Source: Negativicutes bacterium (GTDB lineage Bacteria > Bacillota_C > Negativicutes > Sporomusales_B > JARLHX01). From it: a stretch of DNA of 9,464 bases. The notes under the pieces are model-generated. The model was not told the origin of the DNA, did not search any database, and saw nothing but the letters and a program-made list of their open reading frames with translations. The stretch covers positions 1 through 9,464 of the forward strand of contig JARLHY010000099.1 in assembly GCA_031292015.1 (NCBI GenBank), read 5' to 3'. Below are positions 1-5,289 of this stretch, one piece after another; positions within the stretch are counted from its first letter, which is position 1; every line of letters starts with the position of its first letter. A program made the position numbers and the translations under genes.

Positions 1-57
1 ATAAGCCCTTACGTGCCGGTTCTTCTCTTCGATTGTCCACTTCCGATACTTTCTCAT
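1..57 (-). CDS. N-terminal fragment of a probable transposase / helix-turn-helix protein (partial)
   Basis: Nineteen codons from an ATG at 57 read leftward without a stop: MRKYRKWTIEEKNRHVRAY. The basic start followed by W-T-I-E-E-K is typical of the first helix of OrfA-type (IS3/IS150-like) transposase DNA-binding domains, which continue into a helix-turn-helix. The start is well supported by AGGAGGTG (minus strand, 62-69) five bases upstream of the ATG. Too little is present to name the family. Another HTH protein is possible, but the apparent insertion scar at about 128 favours a transposase. Confidence 0.5.
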   Translation of the reverse strand, partial: MRKYRKWTIEEKNRHVRAY

Positions 58-83
58 GTGACACCTCCTATGATAAGTAAAGC

Positions 84-113
84 AAAAGACAGTAGGTTTT
101 CCTACTGTCTTTT
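84..113. terminator. Perfect 13-bp hairpin with T-tract, inside the IS edge
   Basis: AAAAGACAGTAGG, a TTTT loop and CCTACTGTCTTTT form a perfect 13-bp inverted repeat. With its A/T flanks it can terminate transcription on either strand. On the minus strand the stem is followed by TTTTGCTTT and lies just upstream of the transposase ribosome binding site. It would therefore stop transcripts entering the IS from the gene at 154-840. Several ISs carry such structures to block impinging transcription, and that role here is inference. Confidence 0.6.
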
Positions 114-128
114 TCGGTGTCCGTATTA

Positions 129-155
129 AAGAGATAGTCTCTTCGGGGCTTTTTT
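129..155 (-). terminator. Rho-independent terminator of the 154-840 gene, broken by the IS
   Basis: On the minus strand, right after the stop codon, the sequence is AAAAAAGCCCCGAAGAGA, a CTA loop, then TCTCTT. An intact bidirectional terminator would continue CGGGGCTTTTTT, giving a 12-bp stem. Instead, after TCTCTT the sequence changes to TAATACGGACACC. Only a 6-bp AAGAGA/TCTCTT stem remains, without the GC-rich base or the U-tract on that side. On the plus strand the surviving arm TCTCTTCGGGGCTTTTTT is intact. I read this as an IS inserted into the terminator stem. Confidence 0.6.
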
Positions 156-840
156 ATTTCGCCTGGTATTTTTGCTCATAGAGATGTTCGTCGTATTTGG
201 CCCGGCGGTTGGGGCAATTTTCTTTCGGGCACAGCTGGCAGCTGGCAAAATCATCGGCGGTTTCGTAATAAATGCCGGAAACGGTTTTGACCGGGAACAT
301 CAGACAGGATTCGGTAAGTTCGACACCAATGGCCCCCTTGACGTCCCCAAGCAGTTGAAATAAAGGCACTTGCTGGGTTAGCGGCCAGTCCTCCAGTGAG
401 CCTGGGTTCATCCGTGCCGTGTGTTTGAGGTCATACTGCCGGTCGATCGCGGACATCGCCGTTTCCCTGGCCGAAGTCAGCACGCTTCCTTTGATAAAAT
501 CGGCGTAATAACTGTACAGCATATCCTTGTACTGAAGGGACCACTCTTCCAGTTCCCGGCCGACGGTTATGACATACGGAACCACCTTGTCGACCTGATC
601 CAGATTGACCCGCAGGACTCGGCTGGCAAAGTCGATGCCGCCAATCGCTACATCGCTTTCTCCCCTGATTTTTACCGGAGCAAGTCCGTATATCGCCTTT
701 GGTCTTGCGATGGCCACTGCCTCGGCAACCATTTTTGTCACGTCTTCGCAGTAGGAACTGTCGCTTTTGAGACGCAACTTGTCCAGAATATCCCCGGTGT
801 CCAAAGCGAAGGAAACATTCCCCAGTACAACGACATCCAT
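154..840 (-). CDS. Stand-alone vitamin B12-dependent methionine synthase activation-domain protein
   Basis: This 228-residue cytoplasmic protein resembles the C-terminal reactivation domain of cobalamin-dependent methionine synthase (MetH). In MetH that domain binds AdoMet and supports reductive methylation of the inactive cob(II)alamin. The best signature is R143-M-N-P-G-S-L-x-D-W-P-L (143-154), typical of stand-alone members in anaerobes, followed by a Q-Q-V-P-L-F-x-L-L helix. There are no homocysteine, folate or cobalamin-binding domains, so it must act in trans on another corrinoid protein. The C-terminus carries C201-x2-C204-x4-C209, with C179 nearby, a possible metal or Fe-S site absent from classical MetH. 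The ATG at 840 is preferred: GGGAGA sits seven bases upstream. A TTG at 885 would add 15 unconvincing residues. The gene is divergent from hppA and its terminator is broken by the IS. Confidence 0.8.
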   Translation of the reverse strand: MDVVVLGNVSFALDTGDILDKLRLKSDSSYCEDVTKMVAEAVAIARPKAIYGLAPVKIRGESDVAIGGIDFASRVLRVNLDQVDKVVPYVITVGRELEEWSLQYKDMLYSYYADFIKGSVLTSARETAMSAIDRQYDLKHTARMNPGSLEDWPLTQQVPLFQLLGDVKGAIGVELTESCLMFPVKTVSGIYYETADDFASCQLCPKENCPNRRAKYDEHLYEQKYQAK

Positions 841-884
841 CCGGCATTCTCCCATCTTAGCGTTATTTTGGCTATACGATACCA

Positions 885-890
885 ATTATA
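885..890 (-). promoter_or_regulatory. Candidate -10 box for the B12-activation gene
   Basis: A consensus TATAAT on the minus strand lies 44 bases upstream of the ATG at 840, which would give a leader of about 38 bases. No convincing -35 hexamer is present at 16-19 bases (AAACCC or AAAACC only), so the promoter may be weak or activator-dependent. I found no cobalamin or SAM riboswitch core in the leader. Confidence 0.35.
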
Positions 891-1021
891 TTTTGACACA
901 AAAGATTGGGTTTTCCCAGACCCTCCTTTCCTTTTTTTATTCTCCGGCTGGCCGTATTTTCTGCAAAGATCGACGTCCTCTTGTTTTTTATCACAATAAT
1001 CAGAAAATAATTACCTTTTTA
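891..1021. other. Intergenic spacer without recognisable gene
   Basis: This is the proximal part of the 400-bp divergent spacer between the B12-activation gene and hppA. Reading frames crossing it are low-complexity extensions with no ribosome binding site or family resemblance. It contains only short inverted repeats (TGGG-TTTT-CCCA around 907-918 and CGGC-TG-GCCG around 945-954), which I do not consider significant. The DNA becomes very AT-rich from about 1000 onward. Confidence 0.5.
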
Positions 1022-1050
1022 TTGAAAATTTATAATGTTTGGTATATACT
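1022..1050 (+). promoter_or_regulatory. Probable sigma-70-type promoter of hppA
   Basis: TTGAAA (1022-1027) and TATACT (1045-1050) are separated by exactly 17 bases, each one or two changes from the housekeeping consensus. Transcription would start near 1057, giving a leader of about 180 bases. A second -10-like TATAAT at 1031-1036 lacks a matching -35. The -10 lies within GTATATACT (1042-1050), which recurs at the centre of the downstream palindrome (1083-1091), 41 bases or roughly four helical turns away. Confidence 0.5.
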
Positions 1051-1071
1051 CTAAATAAGAAAAGATTTTAA

Positions 1072-1101
1072 ATTAATATATAGTATATACTATATATTAA
1101 T
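1072..1101. repeat. Perfect 30-bp AT-rich palindrome, candidate operator
   Basis: The two 15-base halves (ATTAATATATAGTAT and its exact reverse complement) meet without a spacer between 1086 and 1087. Symmetry stops sharply outside 1072 and 1101. It sits about 15-45 bases downstream of the predicted hppA transcription start, a classic repressor position. It contains a single G/C pair per half and no following T-tract, so it is a poor terminator. I cannot assign a regulator family. Chance palindromes are commoner in AT-rich DNA, but 15 consecutive pairings without mismatch is long. Confidence 0.5.
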
Positions 1102-1183
1102 AAATGATAATAAGAATATGCTAAATATAAAAATGGTAACATTATTCTTTGTCCAAACGGGTAATGTGAGGCTTTTTTCCCAG

Positions 1184-1202
1184 AGGAAGACAAGTCTCTC
1201 CT
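1184..1202 (+). promoter_or_regulatory. Small leader hairpin upstream of hppA
   Basis: AGGA-AGAC, an AA loop, then GTCT-C-TCCT form an 8-bp stem with one bulged C in the untranslated leader, about 40 bases before the hppA start. It is short. I see no known riboswitch core (ydaO, Na+ or fluoride motif) in the leader that I can defend. The hppA ribosome binding site is AAAGGA near 1226, about ten bases before the ATG at 1241. Confidence 0.25.
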
Positions 1203-1240
1203 AAAAGGAAAAATCATTACAGTGAAAGGACAGTGATACC

Positions 1241-3298
1241 ATGAACATCATACACCTTATTCCTATTTCTGTGGCCATATCGATCCTTGTTGCCGCTGCT
1301 TTAACCGTGGATGTCTTCCGGTGGCCCAGAGGCGATCAAAACATGCAAAACATCGCCGACACGATTCGTGAAGGTGCGTATGCCTTCTTATGGCGGCAGT
1401 ATAAAACCATCTTTGCCGGGGCCGCCTTGGTTGCTTTGGTGCTGTATTTTGCGACAGCCAACGGTTACTACACCGCGATAGCTTTTCTGATCGGGGCGAT
1501 CTGTTCCGGCTTGGCCGGCTGCATCGGTATGTATGTGGCTATCCATTCCAATATCCGGGCCGCGGCCGGGGCGCTGGAAAGTTTCTCAAGGGCGCTTACC
1601 ATCTGCTTTCGCGGCGGAGCGGTCACCGGGTTGGCGGTAACTTCCCTCAGTCTTCTCGGTGTCTATGGCCTGTTCGCTCTTTTCGGCGGCTTTAACGGTT
1701 CGGCCAGGGTCGCGCCGACGCTGATCACCGGGTTTGGCTTTGGCGCGAGTTTCGTGGCTCTGTTTGCCCAGTTGGGTGGCGGCATCTATACCAAAGCCGC
1801 CGACGTCGGGGCGGACATCGTCGGCAAAGTCGAGGCCGGGATCCCCGAGGATGATGAAAGAAACCCGGCGGTGGTGGCTGACCTTGTGGGCGACAATGTC
1901 GGCGACTGCGCCGGCCGGGGCGCCGACCTGTTTGAATCCACGGCTGCCGAAAACATTGGGGCCATGATTTTGGGGATTGCCCTCTATCCGGCTTTCGGGC
2001 TTGCCGGCATCGTCTTTCCCCTGGTGGCGAGGGCTGTCGGGATGTTCGCCTCGATTATCGGCATTTTGTCGGTACGGAGCGGTGAAAACGAAGATCCGAT
2101 GAAACCCATGGCCCGCGGCTATTTCGTGACATGTGTCGCCTGCGCGGCTGCTATGTATTATGTCTGCAAAAATATGCTGAGCGCACCGGGCGTCAATTTC
2201 ATGAATTATTACTATTGCGTACTGATCGGCATCGGGCTTTCCTGCTTTTTCTTCATCATCACCCAGTATTACACCGACTCACAGTACCGGCCGGTGAAAG
2301 CGATCGTCAGATCCTGCGTGACCGGTCCCGCTACCGCCGTCATCCAGGGAACGGCTATGGGGCTTGAGAGTGTCGCCCTGCCGGCGGTTTTCATCTCCGC
2401 CGCCATTTTAGGGGCTTACAGTCTCGGTTCCAGCAGCGGTCTGGCCGACGGGGGCCTTTACGGCACCGCTGTGGCCACGATGGGCATGCTGTCAACCTGT
2501 GCTTACATTTTGGCTATGGACACCTTCGGCGCCATCGCCGACAACGCCGGCGGGATCGCCGAGATGGCCGGCGTCGCCGAAGCCGTCCGTCTTCGTACCG
2601 ACCGTCTCGACGCCTGCGGCAACACCACCAAGGCGCTGACCAAAGGGTACGCGGTCGGCAGCGCTGCGCTCGCCACCTTCCTCCTGTTCAGAGCCTATAT
2701 CGATGAAATTATGCTGATCAACAAGGTCTCCGTGTTCGCGGTGGATATCGGCAAGCCGGCGGTTTTTGTCGGCGCGTTTATCGCCGCGGCCCTGGTCTTC
2801 CTGTTCTGCGCCACGGCGATCGGCGCTGTCGGCAACGCCGCCCAGTCCATCGTGGTCGAGGTGCGCCGTCAGTTCAAAGAGATGCCCGGGATTATGGATC
2901 GTACCCAAAAGCCGGAATACGGCACCTGCGTCGATATTGTAACCAAAAAAGCGCTAAAAGAAATGATGCTGCCGGGGATGCTGGTGGTAATCGTTCCGAT
3001 CCTTGTCGGCCGTTTTCTCGGAGCTGAGGCGGCGGCCGGTTTTCTGATGGTCGGCACGATGATCGGTGTGCTTATGGCCCTGTATCTTAACAACACTGGC
3101 GGCGCCTGTGACAACGGCAAGAAAGTGATTGAGATGGGGGCTCACGGCGGTAAAGGGTCAAATGCCCACAAGGCAGGTGTAATCATCGACACAGTCGGCG
3201 ATCCCTTCAAGGATACTGCCGGCCCGTCCCTGCACGTGCTGGTGAAACTGATCAGCACCATCACCTTGGTGCTGGCAGCCCTGTATCCAATCATGTGA
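1241..3298 (+). CDS. hppA: Membrane-integral pyrophosphatase, K+-independent (probably H+-pumping)
   Basis: This 685-residue polytopic protein couples hydrolysis of cytoplasmic pyrophosphate to cation export across the membrane. All substrate-binding segments are present: the Mg-PPi loop D188-V-G-A-D-I-V-G-K-V-E with E-D-D (203-205), D218-N-V-G-D222, A-D-N-A-G-G-I-A-E-M (433-442), and the C-terminal D650-T-V-G-D654-P-F-K657-D658. The subfamily switch G460-N-T-T-K464-A-L-T467 has Lys and Thr where K+-dependent enzymes have Ala and Gly/Ala. It therefore belongs to the K+-independent group, whose known members pump H+. Length and the many hydrophobic segments match the usual 650-800 residues and about 16 helices. 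Oddities are Cys623 where the family usually has Trp (GGA-W-DN) and Ile649 where Gly is usual before D650. It is monocistronic, with a terminator touching its stop codon. Confidence 0.96.
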   Translation: MNIIHLIPISVAISILVAAALTVDVFRWPRGDQNMQNIADTIREGAYAFLWRQYKTIFAGAALVALVLYFATANGYYTAIAFLIGAICSGLAGCIGMYVAIHSNIRAAAGALESFSRALTICFRGGAVTGLAVTSLSLLGVYGLFALFGGFNGSARVAPTLITGFGFGASFVALFAQLGGGIYTKAADVGADIVGKVEAGIPEDDERNPAVVADLVGDNVGDCAGRGADLFESTAAENIGAMILGIALYPAFGLAGIVFPLVARAVGMFASIIGILSVRSGENEDPMKPMARGYFVTCVACAAAMYYVCKNMLSAPGVNFMNYYYCVLIGIGLSCFFFIITQYYTDSQYRPVKAIVRSCVTGPATAVIQGTAMGLESVALPAVFISAAILGAYSLGSSSGLADGGLYGTAVATMGMLSTCAYILAMDTFGAIADNAGGIAEMAGVAEAVRLRTDRLDACGNTTKALTKGYAVGSAALATFLLFRAYIDEIMLINKVSVFAVDIGKPAVFVGAFIAAALVFLFCATAIGAVGNAAQSIVVEVRRQFKEMPGIMDRTQKPEYGTCVDIVTKKALKEMMLPGMLVVIVPILVGRFLGAEAAAGFLMVGTMIGVLMALYLNNTGGACDNGKKVIEMGAHGGKGSNAHKAGVIIDTVGDPFKDTAGPSLHVLVKLISTITLVLAALYPIM

Positions 3299-3336
3299 AA
3301 CAACAACTCCCCCGGCAAGCGGGGGAGTTGTTGTTT
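3298..3336. terminator. Bidirectional terminator between hppA and the metallophosphoesterase
   Basis: AAACAACAACTCCCCCG (3298-3314), a GCAAG loop, and its exact complement (3320-3336) give a perfect 17-bp stem with six G/C pairs at the apex. The stem begins at the last base of the hppA stop codon and ends four bases before the stop of the convergent gene. It can therefore serve both. The trailing tract is TTGTTGTTT rather than a pure T-run, but the stem is very stable. Confidence 0.85.
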
Positions 3337-3340
3337 CGGC

Positions 3341-5080
3341 TTATTTTGCCAGCAACAGCATATTGGCATTGGCGTTGTAGTTATAGCTGAAGCCCACGAG
3401 GGTTTTCATATCCTCGGCCGCGATCATCGGAGCGCCCTGGGCGGCGGTAACCGGATACCGGAGGGTGGTTGGCTCCTGATCGACCAGGACCTGGCTGTCG
3501 TTTAACCGGAAAGCGAACTTCTGCTTGCCATAGCTCACGGCCATTTGCCCGGCATCCGGCGACTCCACCGCGCCACCGATGAATTCGAAAAAGGGCTGCA
3601 GCGGAATGTACCAGGCGTCGGCTATTTTCCGGGGCGAAACACTGATCAGCGGTGTCTGCAGCATATTGCCCCAGACCACAAGGCGGGTTTCGTTGGACCG
3701 TTCCGGTAAAACCGTTCGCGGACTGTCCGTCCCGTCCCGCTTGTCGATAACATAATCATCAATGAGTGATCTGCTCTGGGTATAAGCTTTAAGCGACAGT
3801 TTATCGCCGTTTATCCCGATTACGACATAGTTGGGTTCGGCCTGGGGGTCGTGAAAAACTGCATCCCAGACTTTCTGGGATAAGTCGGTGTAGAACTTGT
3901 TCCCGCTGCGTCCGGCTACCACGTACACCGTGCCCTTGGCGGGACTGTCGACAAAAGAATCTTGAGCAAGCGGGTAGGTACGGGAATAGCCGTGGTCATG
4001 ACCATTAACAACCAGATCGACATGATGTTTGTCAATTATCGGCAGCAGGGCGGCTTTGATTTTTTCATTGGCCCGGATCGCCTTGTTGTAGTACGGGGTT
4101 TTGTGGAAAAACACCAGTTTCCATTTTTGGCCGGCAGCGGCCAGGTCCTGGTCAAGCCAGGCGGCTTCCCGCTGGAGCATGTCAGGCATGTATTGCCCTT
4201 CTTCGGCTTCCTGCGAATCGATTACGGCAAAATGGGCATTTCCATAGTCAAAGGAGTACGCCTGCCCTTTTAAAGGTTCAGGGCCGTTTGAGGGAAGCTT
4301 GATCTGCCTGGTGAAGTAGAAGGGCAGGCTGGAATGATTTTCCGCCAGAACATCGTAGGTTTCGTGATTGCCCAGCACCGCCATAAGCGGGACTTTTTCG
4401 ATAACATCCTTGGCGGCTGCGTACCAATTGTTCCAGTGCTCGTAGCTTTGCCCAACTTCTACAAGGTCGCCGATCACCATGAAAAAGGCGGCGGCAGGAT
4501 GGGCCGCGGAGGCGTTATGGACAGTAGTCCGCCATGGGCTGTATTCCGGATTGTTGGCCAGTCCGCTCTGAGAATCGCCGAATACCAAGAATTCAAAGGG
4601 TTTGTCTCCTGACTGCTCGGTGGTGAAATCATAGGGCGTGCTCCAGTTTTCGCCGTCTCCGACCCGATAAGTATATTTGGTTCCGGGATTAAGGCCTGTC
4701 AGAGTGGTAAAGTGAATCGTCATGTCACCCAAATCGGTATTGAGCTGATCTGTGGAAGCAGCGGTGGTGCCGGCGCCATTCCACGCCGATTTCCCGAAAA
4801 CGTCTGTCTTAACCCACTGGATGAATCCGCTGACAGGATCACTGTCTGTACGCCAGGCAATGGTCTGAGTCGTTCTGGGGTCCATATCCCAGGTCAACAT
4901 GACATGATCGGGGCTGACCCCTGCCCCGAGCTGAGACTTTTCATCCGCAAGGACCTTTGTCAGGTTGAGCGGCAACCCTGCCAGCAGCAGCGATGCTCCG
5001 AATGCTTTCAGAAGGGATCTGCGGCTTATATTGCGATTTTTTTCAATTGCGAGATCGAGCAAGGTAGTTTCTTTTTCCAT
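3341..5080 (-). CDS. Tat-exported purple-acid-phosphatase-like metallophosphoesterase with copper-amine-oxidase-N-like C-terminal domain
   Basis: A 579-residue exported phosphatase. The N-terminus has a twin-arginine signal (S19-R20-R21-S-L-L-K25, then a hydrophobic stretch to about residue 45), implying export folded with metals already bound. Residues 55-155 form a fibronectin-III-like domain as in purple acid phosphatases. The calcineurin-type catalytic domain (about 162-425) shows G168-D169-S, G204-D205-L-V, G237-N238-H239-E240, H326 in F-F-H-K-T-P, and G360-H361-D362-H363. The Tyr ligand that colours true purple acid phosphatases is replaced in G-D-L-V-E, so a Mn/Fe-type centre is more likely. 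Residues about 475-579 resemble the copper amine oxidase N-terminal or stalk-like domain, perhaps for wall or polymer binding. AAGGAG lies about ten bases upstream of the ATG at 5080. Substrate is unknown. Pho-box-like repeats upstream suggest phosphate scavenging. Confidence 0.88.
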   Translation of the reverse strand: MEKETTLLDLAIEKNRNISRRSLLKAFGASLLLAGLPLNLTKVLADEKSQLGAGVSPDHVMLTWDMDPRTTQTIAWRTDSDPVSGFIQWVKTDVFGKSAWNGAGTTAASTDQLNTDLGDMTIHFTTLTGLNPGTKYTYRVGDGENWSTPYDFTTEQSGDKPFEFLVFGDSQSGLANNPEYSPWRTTVHNASAAHPAAAFFMVIGDLVEVGQSYEHWNNWYAAAKDVIEKVPLMAVLGNHETYDVLAENHSSLPFYFTRQIKLPSNGPEPLKGQAYSFDYGNAHFAVIDSQEAEEGQYMPDMLQREAAWLDQDLAAAGQKWKLVFFHKTPYYNKAIRANEKIKAALLPIIDKHHVDLVVNGHDHGYSRTYPLAQDSFVDSPAKGTVYVVAGRSGNKFYTDLSQKVWDAVFHDPQAEPNYVVIGINGDKLSLKAYTQSRSLIDDYVIDKRDGTDSPRTVLPERSNETRLVVWGNMLQTPLISVSPRKIADAWYIPLQPFFEFIGGAVESPDAGQMAVSYGKQKFAFRLNDSQVLVDQEPTTLRYPVTAAQGAPMIAAEDMKTLVGFSYNYNANANMLLLAK

Positions 5081-5117
5081 GCTAGTATCACTCCTTGTGT
5101 TAACAATCTATCACTTA

Positions 5118-5123
5118 ATTTTA
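5118..5123 (-). promoter_or_regulatory. Candidate -10 box of the metallophosphoesterase promoter
   Basis: TAAAAT on the minus strand (one change from TATAAT) lies 11 bases from the nearest TTAACA half-site (5135-5140), with no recognisable -35. Transcription would start near 5112, placing the four-box array at roughly -23 to -61. That is the position expected of a PhoP-type activator substituting for a -35 element. The leader would be about 30 bases, containing the AAGGAG ribosome binding site. Confidence 0.4.
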
Positions 5124-5134
5124 ACTGGCGTTGG

Positions 5135-5173
5135 TTAACACCCGGTTAAGTTATTGTTAAATTTTGATTAAAG
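5135..5173. promoter_or_regulatory. Four-box Pho-box-like array (TTAACA direct repeats, 11-bp period)
   Basis: TTAACA (5135), TTAAGT (5146), TTAAAT (5157) and TTAAAG (5168) follow one another with exactly five bases between each, an 11-bp period on one face of the helix. This matches the Bacillus PhoP site as I know it: TT(A/C/T)ACA-like direct repeats about 11 bases apart, often four per promoter. Two looser copies, TTAACT (5121-5126) and TTAACA (5100-5105), lie further toward the phosphatase. The repeats read in the plus direction, although the nearest promoter is on the minus strand. Confidence 0.65.
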
Positions 5174-5194
5174 CTGCCCTGGCGGCAATGTTTG

Positions 5195-5222
5195 CTAACA
5201 AAAAACTTACCTGATCTTAACA
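5195..5222. promoter_or_regulatory. Three-box Pho-box-like array (11-bp period)
   Basis: CTAACA (5195), CTTACC (5206) and TTAACA (5217) again have exactly five bases between boxes. The array ends 21 bases before a consensus TATAAT, placing it at about -61 to -34 of the plus-strand promoter. It is out of phase with the first array (27 bases from its last box), so the two look like separate sites, one for each divergent gene. The middle box is the weakest match. Confidence 0.5.
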
Positions 5223-5243
5223 CAAGTCCCCGGTCGGGTCCGC

Positions 5244-5249
5244 TATAAT
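5244..5249 (+). promoter_or_regulatory. -10 box of the 2H-phosphoesterase-like gene
   Basis: A consensus TATAAT is followed by about 40 bases to the ATG at 5290. At 17 bases upstream the -35 position reads CACAAG, which is poor. That fits activator-dependent initiation from the TTAACA array just upstream. Confidence 0.5.
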
Positions 5250-5289
5250 TAAAAGTAAAGACGTCAGGACTTATTGAAGGGATGGCGGT

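Larger units (their letters stand above)
1..128 (-). mobile_element. Edge of an insertion sequence (probable IS3-like), running out of the window to the left
   Basis: The right edge of a probable IS is placed at about 128. The sequence to its right (129-155) is half of a perfectly symmetrical terminator, and the matching GCCCCG/A-tract arm is missing exactly from 128 leftward. Read on the minus strand, the element would begin TAATACGGACACCG, then an internal hairpin (84-113), a strong ribosome binding site (AGGAGGTG, 62-69) and a transposase-like start at 57. The GGACACC string resembles the interior of some IS3-family ends, but I see no canonical terminal TG, so family and exact boundary are uncertain. 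The other end and any target duplication lie outside the window. Confidence 0.55.

Noticed and set aside
712..718. GCCACTG, resembling the B12-box of cobalamin riboswitches
   Set aside because: It lies inside the coding region on the non-coding strand, with no surrounding riboswitch structure. I could not find a cobalamin riboswitch upstream of the B12-related gene.
841..885. TTG start at 885 for the B12-activation gene
   Set aside because: The extra 15 residues have no family resemblance and overlap the consensus -10 box at 885-890. The ATG at 840 has a good GGGAGA at proper spacing.
421..999. A 192-codon plus-strand open frame across the B12-activation gene and the spacer
   Set aside because: It is antisense to a recognisable gene and continues into AT-rich spacer, with no ribosome binding site or recognisable motif.
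767..1054. A 95-codon plus-strand open frame in the spacer
   Set aside because: Half is antisense to the B12-activation gene and half is low-complexity AT-rich translation overlapping the predicted hppA promoter.
1105..1240. Possible Na+, fluoride or c-di-AMP riboswitch in the hppA leader
   Set aside because: Only one small bulged hairpin is visible. None of the conserved core bases of those riboswitch classes could be matched by eye.
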